NCBI GenBank assembly: GCA_002335055.1
Contig: DDCH01000004.1
Span: forward strand, 328,731 to 392,730
Length of the DNA stretch: 64,000 nucleotides
Reading direction: 5' to 3'
DNA from: Sulfurimonas sp. UBA2011
GTDB taxonomy: Bacteria; Campylobacterota; Campylobacteria; Campylobacterales; Sulfurimonadaceae
The notes below the pieces were generated by a model. That model saw only the letters and a program-made list of their open reading frames with translations, did not search any database and was not told the origin of the DNA. Below are positions 36,521 through 44,898 of this stretch, piece by piece (position 1 is the stretch's first letter; each line of letters opens with the position of its first letter). A program made the translations under genes and the position numbers.

Positions 36521-37081
36521 ATGCAGTACTATATATTTGACGAAATATCCCCTAACCGTTATGCACCCTACTTAGAACTTCCTGATGAGATTGATCTTAT
36601 TGAAACTATTATGGGTAAAAAACCACAGTTTGATTATTTACCTATAGAGATGCAAGCTGAGATTGATGAGGATGAAAAAATAGTTTATACAGATATCATC
36701 AACCCTGGAGTACCTCTGTTTTCTCATAAAATGAAGTCCGCATTAGATGAGTTTGGTATAGATAACATTGAGTATTATCCTGTAAATATCATAAATGAAG
36801 ATACAAAAGAAGTGCTTGCAGAGTACTTCTTAGCTATAGTCACTGACATTATCCCCTGCATAAACTTAGAGACTAGTGTTTTTGAAGATAATGCCCTTGG
36901 CAAACCCTTTATCTCGCAGTTTTTTATAGATGAGAAAAAGACAAAAGGACTAGAGCTCTTTAGACTTCATAATATCCCAGGACTTATTCTCATAAATGAA
37001 GAACTTAAAGAGAAGCTATCTAGTATTGACTTTGAGGGAATAAGTTTTAAACATACAGACAAATACCATAGAAAGGGCTAA
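36521..37081 (+). CDS. Imm11 (DUF1629)-like protein
   Basis: 186 residues, soluble. The C-terminal block LELFRLHNIPGLILINEELKEKL followed by FEGISF is the signature of the Imm11/DUF1629 family, found as immunity proteins of polymorphic toxins as well as in other settings. No toxin gene with Rhs or secretion marks is near, so it may be an orphan immunity gene or a housekeeping relative. AAGGTT precedes the ATG. Confidence 0.62.
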   Translation: MQYYIFDEISPNRYAPYLELPDEIDLIETIMGKKPQFDYLPIEMQAEIDEDEKIVYTDIINPGVPLFSHKMKSALDEFGIDNIEYYPVNIINEDTKEVLAEYFLAIVTDIIPCINLETSVFEDNALGKPFISQFFIDEKKTKGLELFRLHNIPGLILINEELKEKLSSIDFEGISFKHTDKYHRKG

Positions 37082-37084
37082 GAA

Positions 37085-37954
37085 CTATTTTATAAAACGG
37101 TCTTTGTAGCTACATTTTCGGCAAAGCTCTTCTACTGCTTTTGCATGTTTAAAACCCTCTATCATATTTTGTGCTCTGCTTGAACCTAGAATGTCTGGTA
37201 GAGAAGTCTCATGCATATTTCCAAGGTTTATAACACCCTCACCATCAAGACAACATGGCACAACAGTTCCATCGGCTAGTATCCCTATGTGAGATTTAAG
37301 AGCATAACAAGTTGCATCACTATCATGTGTACTTTTGAGTGAAGGCCACTGGAAATAGTTATCAAAGTTTAGTAGCACTTTTGAAGCGAGTCTTAGTGAC
37401 TTTACTTTATCTTTATAAATAGCATCAAGATCTATTTTAGTATCAAAAAAGTTCTCCATAGTGCTAAAGAGTAAGTCGTTAAACGCAGCCTCACTCAAAA
37501 TATCATCAAGATTCCACACTCTTAGGTTTATAAAGGGTTTTGGATAATTTTCTAACTTACTTTTACAAGCGTTAAGTACACCATCCATATACTCAAGAAA
37601 ACTAAGACTCAGAGGATTTTTGTTATAACTGTTAAGTGAGATGTTTAACTGTCTAACAGCAGGATGAAACAGAACTTCCATAGCTGTGCTTTTAAGGTAA
37701 TAACCACTCGTAGTAAGCTCAACTACAAAACCATGCTTCTTTGCAAGTTCTAGGTACTCAAAAAGATTGGAGAGTGTTAAAGGATCACCCATAACATGAA
37801 AAGCAAGAGATTTTGTATATGGCTGTAGTTCTAAAAGTACTTTCTCAAAAAACTCTAAAGACATTGTTTTGGTAGGTTGGAGTTTTGGAGGACAAAAACT
37901 ACAAGCTAAACCACAGATATTGGTAATTTCTATGTGAACACGATTAAAATTCAT
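37085..37954 (-). CDS. Radical SAM protein with SPASM-like domain
   Basis: 289 residues. The 4Fe-4S motif CGLACSFC at 14-21 binds SAM. The C-terminal part has a Cys in CYALKSH, CC in TVVPCCLDG and CRKC near the end, as in SPASM domains that hold extra clusters. VHIEITNIC and FHVMGDPL are close to the group that acts on peptides or sugars. No peptide precursor gene is visible. Followed by a small C4 protein in the same direction. Confidence 0.85.
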   Translation of the reverse strand: MNFNRVHIEITNICGLACSFCPPKLQPTKTMSLEFFEKVLLELQPYTKSLAFHVMGDPLTLSNLFEYLELAKKHGFVVELTTSGYYLKSTAMEVLFHPAVRQLNISLNSYNKNPLSLSFLEYMDGVLNACKSKLENYPKPFINLRVWNLDDILSEAAFNDLLFSTMENFFDTKIDLDAIYKDKVKSLRLASKVLLNFDNYFQWPSLKSTHDSDATCYALKSHIGILADGTVVPCCLDGEGVINLGNMHETSLPDILGSSRAQNMIEGFKHAKAVEELCRKCSYKDRFIK

Positions 37955-37966
37955 TAAAGTCTACCC

Positions 37967-38287
37967 TTAGTTACTAGCACAAGTTGTACAGTAACTCGCT
38001 TTTGGCATTAAAAGAAGACGCTCAAGGTCTATAATTTCTTTGCAGCTAGTACATAAAAAAGACTTTACATCAGGAAGTTTTCCTAAAAATAGTAGCAGTT
38101 TTCTCTTTTTAACATAAGAACGCTTTAGTTCTAGGTCTGAGGGAGTTTGCTCACTTAAAATGGTTCCTAAAAAGCTTTCAGGGGCAGTGATAGCAGAGTA
38201 TGATTCTACCTTATCAATATAAGTATTAACGAAGGCAAGTTCTTGAGTGAGTTGCGTTTGAATACTTAATTGCTCTTTCTTATACAT
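37967..38287 (-). CDS. DksA/TraR-like C4 zinc-finger protein
   Basis: 106 residues. Helical N-terminal part (about 1-75) and a C-terminal finger CTSC-x17-CTTC (about 79-103), the arrangement in DksA/TraR, which bind RNA polymerase in its secondary channel. The coiled-coil tip lacks the Asp pair of true DksA, so action on polymerase is uncertain. In front of the radical SAM gene and probably co-transcribed. Confidence 0.68.
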   Translation of the reverse strand: MYKKEQLSIQTQLTQELAFVNTYIDKVESYSAITAPESFLGTILSEQTPSDLELKRSYVKKRKLLLFLGKLPDVKSFLCTSCKEIIDLERLLLMPKASYCTTCASN

Positions 38288-38353
38288 ATCATAAGCCTTT
38301 TATTTTCGTAATTTTATACTTATTTAGCTCAAATTCTGCTTTTATGTTAAAAT

Positions 38354-38818
38354 ATGGGTCTAAAAGAACTAAATATAGGGATAGAAATGTTAGCACAAGC
38401 AGATATTAGTGATGTAGAACTAAAACAGAGATGGAGACTTTACTGGATTAACTGTATATTTGATTTTTCTTCTTTAAAATTTCAAGAACTTTCATGGGTC
38501 AATCACTCAGAGAAATGGCCATCTTCATATGAGCAGTGTACCTCAGCGTACTTTGACAACTTAGGACTCTACAAGGGCTATGAAAAAGCCATTCAAGCAG
38601 GTAATGTGTCAGAGATAGAGGCACAAAAAGCGAGTACTTTTCATGACCTTGCAAATTTTTATGATGAACCAAGCAAAGACCCTCAAGATATACTTAATGA
38701 TGAAGAGTGGTTAGAAGTTGTAGAAGCAGCAGGTGTTTTTTGGACATACCTAAAAGAAACACTTACACATCCTAGAGAAGTAGAACGCATAGAAAAACTA
38801 GAGAAAGAGTTTTCCTAA
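38354..38818 (+). CDS. Hypothetical protein with aromatic N-terminal region
   Basis: 154 residues, soluble, acidic, many Trp (RWRLYWINCIF, ELSWVNHSEKW, WLEVVEAAGVFWTYLKE). The family is not recognised. ATG at 38354 has weak support; a second in-frame ATG at 38387 has AGGGAT in front and could be the true start. Divergent from the DksA-like gene. Confidence 0.6.
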   Translation: MGLKELNIGIEMLAQADISDVELKQRWRLYWINCIFDFSSLKFQELSWVNHSEKWPSSYEQCTSAYFDNLGLYKGYEKAIQAGNVSEIEAQKASTFHDLANFYDEPSKDPQDILNDEEWLEVVEAAGVFWTYLKETLTHPREVERIEKLEKEFS

Positions 38819-38917
38819 GTCTTCATAAGTTGGAGTAGTATAAAATTTTATCTAACTTACAGCTAATTTAGTTATAACTTTAAAATAATTAATATTTTAC
38901 TAATAATAGAGGCAATA

Positions 38918-39265
38918 ATGACAAATAATGAAGCAACAGCTCAAGCTAATCCACAAATGTTTGAGGTTATAACTTACGAAGAGAATGTAGCATTTAGTTT
39001 CACTTCTCCTGAAACAGGCGAGCCAGACTCTTTAGAGCATGAACTTACTTTCATTTGGGAAGATACTATTGAAGAGTTCATAAAAGAACATGGTGCAGAT
39101 AAACCTTACAAGATAGAAACTTTTAAACGTGAACGTGCAAGAGACATCTTTTTAGAGCAGGTAGAAGGTCGAACTGATGATCTTATAGAAGAAGTACAAG
39201 AAGAAATAGCTAACAAAATGAAGTTTGGTTTTGAATTTTCTGGACAACTTCATAACGACGACTAA
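38918..39265 (+). CDS. Hypothetical acidic protein, 115 residues
   Basis: Soluble, strongly acidic with a beta-rich centre (FEVITYEENVAFSFTSPETG) and a helical, Glu-rich tail. AGAGGCA precedes the ATG. No family recognised. Followed at 22 bases by another small hypothetical gene, so the two form a pair. Confidence 0.6.
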   Translation: MTNNEATAQANPQMFEVITYEENVAFSFTSPETGEPDSLEHELTFIWEDTIEEFIKEHGADKPYKIETFKRERARDIFLEQVEGRTDDLIEEVQEEIANKMKFGFEFSGQLHNDD

Positions 39266-39287
39266 AAACAATTGAGGAAAATATACT

Positions 39288-39578
39288 ATGAGTGCATCTA
39301 ACAGAGATATACAACTACGTAAAACATGTCAACTTTATGCCTATGTCTTAGAGTCATTAGGTAAAGAGGTTGAGTATGCTCTACAAGAGTGTGCAGATTC
39401 GTATGACTATCCTATAGACTGTGTAAAAGATCTTTATACTACGCTTAAAGACTTAGATAGTGAAACATTTCAAAGAATAGTGCACAGCGAGAGTGCACCT
39501 GAGGCTCATGACCTCGCAAACTGGTGGGAGATGTACCAGATTTATATACCTGTTCCTAAATCAGAGAGAGATTTATAA
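39288..39578 (+). CDS. Hypothetical protein, 96 residues
   Basis: Soluble helical protein with four Cys spread through it and a terminal WWEMYQIYIPVPKSERDL segment. GAGGAAA lies 12 bases before the ATG. Family unknown. A strong hairpin follows the gene. Confidence 0.62.
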   Translation: MSASNRDIQLRKTCQLYAYVLESLGKEVEYALQECADSYDYPIDCVKDLYTTLKDLDSETFQRIVHSESAPEAHDLANWWEMYQIYIPVPKSERDL

Positions 39579-39592
39579 AGAACTGATATAGA

Positions 39593-39619
39593 TAAAGTAC
39601 TACTTTAGTACTTTATTTT
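39593..39619 (+). terminator. Rho-independent terminator
   Basis: A perfect 8-bp stem TAAAGTAC/GTACTTTA with a 7-base loop, then TTTTACTTTT on the + strand. Ends the two small genes at 38.9-39.6 kb; the stop of the convergent gene lies within it. Confidence 0.75.
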
Positions 39620-39814
39620 ACTTTTGTTACAACCGTCTAGCATAATACGGTCATCATAAAACACTCCAAGCCATTCAGCAAGGTGCTCTTCTGTTAAGAC
39701 AACATTACCCGCTTTAGTATCTAATGCTGCACCACTTAATGGTTTAACATTCTTCATATAACCCCTAGCCTCTTTTAAAAGCTTCATGTGTGTCTTTAGT
39801 TCTAGCTTGCTCAT
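39605..39814 (-). CDS. Small hypothetical protein, 69 residues
   Basis: Basic N-terminal helix and a C-terminal part with AEWLGVFYDDRIMLDGC. No signal or membrane span. AAAGGA seven bases before the ATG supports it as a real gene. Family unknown. Confidence 0.55.
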   Translation of the reverse strand: MSKLELKTHMKLLKEARGYMKNVKPLSGAALDTKAGNVVLTEEHLAEWLGVFYDDRIMLDGCNKSKIKY

Positions 39815-39889
39815 GCATAATCCTTTAAGTGTTTTTAATTCTAATTGACAGAGTTTAACTAACTTATACCTTGTATAGCTTTAAAGAGC

Positions 39890-40924
39890 TCAATTAGCTT
39901 GATTTTTAATAGACTTCATCTCGTCCAGGTTCTCCATGAACAAATCAACAAGTTTTGGATCAAAATGTTTGCCCTTTTCATCTATAAGAAATTGACATGC
40001 ATCTTCTATACTCCATGCCTTTTTATATGCCTTATCTGATGTCAATGCTTCAAAGACATCTACTAGAGCAACTATGCGACCAAGGATAGGAATAGTCTCT
40101 CCTCTTAGCCCTATAGGATAACCACTACCATCAAACTTTTCATGATGACTATAAGATATAACAGCACCTGCTTTTAAGTAATCATTTTGTGTGTACTTTA
40201 ATAGGTCAAAACCAATACGAGAATGGTTTTTCATAATTTCTCGCTCATTCTCATCAAGTGTACCTTCTTTAAGCAGTATGCTATCAGCTATACCCACCTT
40301 ACCTATGTCATATACTTGACATGCATGAAGGGCTACATCTTGAATCTTTTCATTAAGCCCAGAGAGTCTTGCAAGTGCTTTAGCATAATAAGCAATCTTT
40401 ACACTATGTCCATCATCTTTATGTTCTTTATACAAAGTACACTTACCTAATACCTCTAATAGTTCATGTTCACTATCTTTGTAAGTATTTGTCGCATTTT
40501 TTATCTCTTCTTGAAGTAAAACTTTTTTATCTTTTAAAACATACTCAGCTTTTGTAAGTAAAAGTGCATTTTGAAGTTTAGCTTGAAAGAGTATAGGACT
40601 TACAGGTTTACCTACAATATCAAATGCACCTATTTTTATAGCCTTCTCTTGTGTCATAATATCATTAGTATCTGTCAGTACAAGTATAGGTATTTGTCTA
40701 TGCATATGTCTAAAGGCTCGTATAAACTCTAAGGCATCAAGTTGTGGAGTTTCATGCTCTGCTACTACTAAGTCATAGTTTACATCCTTAGAAGCTAGTA
40801 GTGCCTCTTTAACTTGTGTAAAGCTATCTATCTTTAAAGATAAAGACTTTGTATACTCTTCTATAGTCGATAAAGGATTTATTTCGCTAAAGACACAAAG
40901 GACTTTCATTTCATTAATATTCAT
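39890..40924 (-). CDS. Degenerate receiver fused to HD-GYP domain with altered HD motif
   Basis: 344 residues. Residues 5-120 have the receiver fold, but the acidic pocket is FS (12-13), the phospho-acceptor is E56 in place of Asp, and only the Lys (K106) of GKP remains. After a coiled linker (about 125-165) comes an HD-GYP domain: H173, YDIGK at 205-209 where HDIGK is usual, HHEKFDGSGYP, and RIVALVDVFEALTS. HD-GYP enzymes degrade cyclic di-GMP. Loss of the HD His probably lowers or changes metal binding. E56 may mimic a phosphorylated state. Confidence 0.85.
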   Translation of the reverse strand: MNINEMKVLCVFSEINPLSTIEEYTKSLSLKIDSFTQVKEALLASKDVNYDLVVAEHETPQLDALEFIRAFRHMHRQIPILVLTDTNDIMTQEKAIKIGAFDIVGKPVSPILFQAKLQNALLLTKAEYVLKDKKVLLQEEIKNATNTYKDSEHELLEVLGKCTLYKEHKDDGHSVKIAYYAKALARLSGLNEKIQDVALHACQVYDIGKVGIADSILLKEGTLDENEREIMKNHSRIGFDLLKYTQNDYLKAGAVISYSHHEKFDGSGYPIGLRGETIPILGRIVALVDVFEALTSDKAYKKAWSIEDACQFLIDEKGKHFDPKLVDLFMENLDEMKSIKNQAN

Positions 40925-41003
40925 ACTTTGGATTATAGTGTAATTGACTTAAAGACATTAACATAGTAACTAATATATGTAACATTATTAAAGTTTTTTT
41001 TGA

Positions 41004-41009
41004 TATAAT
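41004..41009 (+). promoter_or_regulatory. -10 box for the hemerythrin gene
   Basis: TATAAT after a T-run (TTTTTTTT, 40994-41001) lies 32 bases before the ATG; the T-rich block replaces a -35, as common in this phylum. Confidence 0.55.
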
Positions 41010-41040
41010 TATTTATTAAGATAATTATAACGGAGATACA

Positions 41041-41433
41041 ATGTTAATACAACAAAGAGAGATTCCACAAGTTTCAAATGATATGATGAATATGCTTCAT
41101 GAAGATGAAGTTGAAATAGTTAATAAGTTTCATGATGCAGTTTTAGCACGTGACATTGATAAAATTGATGAAATTTTTGAAGAACTCATCGCAGATGTAG
41201 AAGTACACTTTGCAACTGAAGAAGCTATGATGGAGACAGCAGACTATGAGTTTACAATAGTTCATAAAGGTGACCATGATACTATGCGTAAAAAACTCAA
41301 AGACCTTCATGAGCGTTGGAAAATTCTTAAGGGTCCAAAAGAAGTAAAAGGCTTTTTAGAAAAAGATTTTAAAAGCTGGTTTAAACTTCATATCTCTAAG
41401 TGGGATTCTGAAACAGCTCCAAATGTAGCGTAA
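41041..41433 (+). CDS. Bacteriohemerythrin
   Basis: 130 residues, a four-helix non-haem di-iron oxygen-binding protein. Iron ligands can be followed as H20 (in NMLHEDE), HFATEEAMM, HKGDHDTM and LHISKWD. The single-domain form may carry or sense oxygen in microaerobic cells. It stands alone between the divergent HD-GYP gene and the convergent AAA gene. Confidence 0.88.
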   Translation: MLIQQREIPQVSNDMMNMLHEDEVEIVNKFHDAVLARDIDKIDEIFEELIADVEVHFATEEAMMETADYEFTIVHKGDHDTMRKKLKDLHERWKILKGPKEVKGFLEKDFKSWFKLHISKWDSETAPNVA

Positions 41434-41448
41434 ACGCAGATATAAGAG

Positions 41449-44103
41449 TTAGCGAGATAAAATCTCATCTAACTCCTCTGCATAAATAATCTCTTTATCT
41501 AAAAGAGTAGTTGCTAAATCTTCTATGATAGACCAATTTTTATCTATCAAATCACTTGCACTTTTTTCACCCTCACTTATCCATCTCTTTAACGCCATAT
41601 CTATTGATTGATGATAGTGTTCAGATGCACGACTAAGTGTTCTTTTTGCATCATCTACACCGTTAATATTAATGTACCCTACTTCTTTATCCATACCGTA
41701 AAGAGCTATGGCAGCATATGCATCATGAGTTGCTTGTTGTATGTCATTTGAAGCACCTGTATCTATACCTCTGATCTCACCAAAGCGTTTTATCTGCGCT
41801 ATACGTCCAGCTAGTGATATACATATTTTACTTTTAAAGTCTTGAACTGTCATGTTCTCTTGCACATCGCTATAGTCATGTGCCACAAAGTGCTCGTTAT
41901 TATCTTTTGGTGTTAGACTAATGTGTTCTATGTGAACATGAGGCATAAGTATCTTAGAAATCACAACACGCCCAGACTCATAGATAGCAGTTTCTTTAAA
42001 TGTTTGCTCAGGAGAAATGTACGACTGTCTCTCTCCATACTTAATGGCGTTTATCTGTTCTATGAGTATCTCTTGTGTTATAGCAGATAAAGAGTGACGA
42101 AGACAGTAAAATGCAGCCTCTTTTCCTACTAGTTCGAGTTGTGCACCTGTCATGCCTGCTGTGTACATAAGTAACTCGTTCATATCAAACGAACCACTTG
42201 TAGGTTTTTTCTCAATGATGCCATCTAAAAAGTACTTTCTTGCATCTTTATCAAGGTTGTTTATCTCTATATGTATCTCTATTCTACCCGGTCTGATAAT
42301 AGCATCGTCAATATTCTCTTTATAGTTAGTCGCAGCAATTACAAAAATATTTTCATTTTTGTTACTTGAAAAACCATCCATTTCAGAGAGAAGTTTGTTA
42401 ATAGGCACTTCTCTATTGTTATCTTCGCCGCGTTTACCAAGAGTATCTATCTCATCGATAAAGATAATCGCTGGTGCATACTCTTTTGCTTTAGCAAAAA
42501 TCTGTTTTGTTTTGGCAGAACTTAAAAGCTCAAGTCCAGTTGTAGAGATAAAAGGAAGTTCAGCCTCTCTTGCAAATGCTTTTGCAAGCATAGTTTTTCC
42601 TGTTCCTGGAGGGCCGTAAAGAAGCATACCTCTAGGTGGAGTGATATCAAAACTCTCTAATAGTTTTGGCTCTTTAAAGAAGTTTATAACCTCATGGAGT
42701 CTCTCTTTTGCTTTTGTATGTCCTGCAATGTCATCAAATGAAACATCAGGTATGTCAAATACAAGACCATCTTCACTAAAGTCTGTTATTTTGGCAACTT
42801 GCTTGAACTTACAGCTATTAACCTTGTATGTGATGACACCATTTTTATCTGTGATACTATCATCCACATTAAGTGTAATGTTTTTTCTAAAAAGTTCTTT
42901 TACAAGTAGTTCTTCTTCTATAAGAGGGTTTATCATATCGTTTATATAAGTAACAGTAGCTTTTGAGAGAGAGATTTTAATCTCAGTGAAACTTTTTGCA
43001 GTTTTACCTGTGTCCACTATGTACTCTGTGATTTTATTAAAGAAAGTAACACTTACTTTATCTTTAATACGTCTAGCATCAAGTTCTGGAGCAAAGTTTA
43101 GAACCTGTACTTTTAAGAAGTTTTGGAAGTTACTTCCTTCTGTGTAGTCGATGTTGTACTGTTTTTTAAACATCTCAGTATATGTTTGAAACTTTCTTTG
43201 AGCTATGCTTGAGTAAGCATTATAAGTGAGTTTGTTAAAAAGAACTATATGTGCTTGAGAAAATCTTGATACCAACTCAGGAGTGATAGCCTGCTCTTCT
43301 CCACCACTTCTACTATCGCGTTTTTTCTCACGACGAAGTGCTTCAAGAATCATAGTCTCCGCTTGAATATAGTCATTTTGAACAAGGTCTTTAAAGCGAC
43401 TATCAAGATAAAGCTCTTTACCTAAACTTGTTGTAATGATAAAAATAGCCTCTGTAAAATCAACTATGTAGTTAGCATTTTCATCAGAGTAGATGATGTC
43501 TAGGTTTTCACTACATGCATCATCTGTGATTTTATCCCAACCACAACCATCACGCATCTTTCCACCCTCAAAGATAGAAAGAAGATTACTTTGGATGTTA
43601 GAGTCACATTTCTCAAACGAATCAAGTACGATGATAGCCTTAGGGTTTCTATGAACAAAACCAGTTAACTGACCAACACCATAACCTTTCCAACCAGCAG
43701 GATAACCATACAACTCACCACCATTTTGTTGGTGGTACTGAGTCATATCAAACTCCATGAGTTTATAACTTTTGAGATTTTTTGACATTAGTTCAGCTAG
43801 ATAAGTCTTTCCAGTAGCAGGAGAACCGAGAAAAAGATATGTCTCCCTAGGAGCATTCTTTTTCTCACTCATACCCGCTTTCATACTACTGACAACAGTG
43901 TTTATAGCTTGTTCTTGACCAAAGAGCTCTTTAGAGAGTTCTTCTTTTAAAGTTTTTACAAACTCGATGTTCTCCTGAGCCTTTATTTCCTCAGCCGCAC
44001 GCTCTATCTCGTCATAGTCTCTAACTACATACTCTTGCTTTTTAACTGGTGTTTTTTCATGCTTTTGAACTAGTGCTTGTACTGCTGCTTCTGTTTCTGT
44101 CAT
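41449..44103 (-). CDS. Double-AAA protein: ClpB-like AAA fused to FtsH-like AAA and inactive M41-like domain
   Basis: 884 residues, with no membrane span. A ClpB-type N-terminal AAA domain (about 55-240) has Walker A GSPATGKT (93-100) and a Walker B where the usual DEIEK is DSFEK (161-165). A middle region (about 280-445) leads to an FtsH-type AAA domain (about 450-650): Walker A GPPGTGKT (497-504), FIDEID (548-553), and NYKENIDDAIIRPGR. The C-terminal part (about 660-884) follows FtsH protease sequence (GIDTGASNDIQQATHDAYAA), but HEAGH is YESGR (708-712), so zinc proteolysis should be lost. It may be a protein-remodelling machine. No partner is seen beyond an LRR gene upstream. Confidence 0.88.
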   Translation of the reverse strand: MTETEAAVQALVQKHEKTPVKKQEYVVRDYDEIERAAEEIKAQENIEFVKTLKEELSKELFGQEQAINTVVSSMKAGMSEKKNAPRETYLFLGSPATGKTYLAELMSKNLKSYKLMEFDMTQYHQQNGGELYGYPAGWKGYGVGQLTGFVHRNPKAIIVLDSFEKCDSNIQSNLLSIFEGGKMRDGCGWDKITDDACSENLDIIYSDENANYIVDFTEAIFIITTSLGKELYLDSRFKDLVQNDYIQAETMILEALRREKKRDSRSGGEEQAITPELVSRFSQAHIVLFNKLTYNAYSSIAQRKFQTYTEMFKKQYNIDYTEGSNFQNFLKVQVLNFAPELDARRIKDKVSVTFFNKITEYIVDTGKTAKSFTEIKISLSKATVTYINDMINPLIEEELLVKELFRKNITLNVDDSITDKNGVITYKVNSCKFKQVAKITDFSEDGLVFDIPDVSFDDIAGHTKAKERLHEVINFFKEPKLLESFDITPPRGMLLYGPPGTGKTMLAKAFAREAELPFISTTGLELLSSAKTKQIFAKAKEYAPAIIFIDEIDTLGKRGEDNNREVPINKLLSEMDGFSSNKNENIFVIAATNYKENIDDAIIRPGRIEIHIEINNLDKDARKYFLDGIIEKKPTSGSFDMNELLMYTAGMTGAQLELVGKEAAFYCLRHSLSAITQEILIEQINAIKYGERQSYISPEQTFKETAIYESGRVVISKILMPHVHIEHISLTPKDNNEHFVAHDYSDVQENMTVQDFKSKICISLAGRIAQIKRFGEIRGIDTGASNDIQQATHDAYAAIALYGMDKEVGYININGVDDAKRTLSRASEHYHQSIDMALKRWISEGEKSASDLIDKNWSIIEDLATTLLDKEIIYAEELDEILSR

Positions 44104-44216
44104 ATTTCTACTCTTTTATGGCTTTATAATTTTCGTATCATACTAAATTTTTCTTGTGTTTTAGCATAAAATGACATTTCAAGTCGTCTACTTAAGCAGA
44201 AGAATGTAGTCTTTCT

Positions 44217-44693
44217 TTAGCATTTGTATATTTTTAACAAAGGTAACATTTTTTGCATATCTTCGAAGTTCAAACACTCTAAAGGGTTATCACAAACATC
44301 TAAATAAACCATTAGAGGAAAGTGACTAAGGTCTGGAAGGAAAGCGAGCTTGTTGCTGTGTATAACTAGTTTTTTTAATCTCTCTTGACTTTTTAGACTA
44401 CTGATGTCAGTTATAAGATTTTTAGATAAAAATATAAATCGTAATTTTGCTAAACCCTCTAGCACTGAGATGTCTTCTATCTTATTTCCAGTAAGTGCTA
44501 ATTTATGAAGATTAGTCATCTCTGACAAGAGGCTTATATCACTAATATTGTTCTCCGAGAGTGATAGTGCACCAATCCATGAAACCTCTAGTAACTCTTT
44601 TGGTATCTCTTGGAGCTCTAAACCTTTGAGGTCTAAGTAGTGAAGCTTTTGTACTTTAGTAACTTCTATACGTCGTAAAACTTCTTCCATCAT
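44217..44693 (-). CDS. Leucine-rich-repeat protein
   Basis: 158 residues with about five 22-residue LRRs of the internalin type (LHKLALTGNKIEDISVLEGL, LRFIFLSKNLITDISSL, and so on) between residues 20 and 150. No signal peptide, so cytoplasmic; a protein-binding role is likely. It lies 113 bases upstream of the double-AAA gene on the same strand and could supply substrate or partner recognition. Confidence 0.85.
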   Translation of the reverse strand: MMEEVLRRIEVTKVQKLHYLDLKGLELQEIPKELLEVSWIGALSLSENNISDISLLSEMTNLHKLALTGNKIEDISVLEGLAKLRFIFLSKNLITDISSLKSQERLKKLVIHSNKLAFLPDLSHFPLMVYLDVCDNPLECLNFEDMQKMLPLLKIYKC

Positions 44694-44898
44694 AATAACT
44701 TCCTTGATATATTATACTTTTTGCCATTTCTATTAAGTTAATGACTTATTGTGTGCATTTTACTATAATCGAGTAAGGTCACAAGATTTAATGTAAATAT
44801 ATTTACTTAAAATGTTATAATTATACAAATAATTGTATGAAAAAAAATTCAAGTAAATTATAAACAAATTAAAATAAATAAGTTAGAAGGTCATACTA

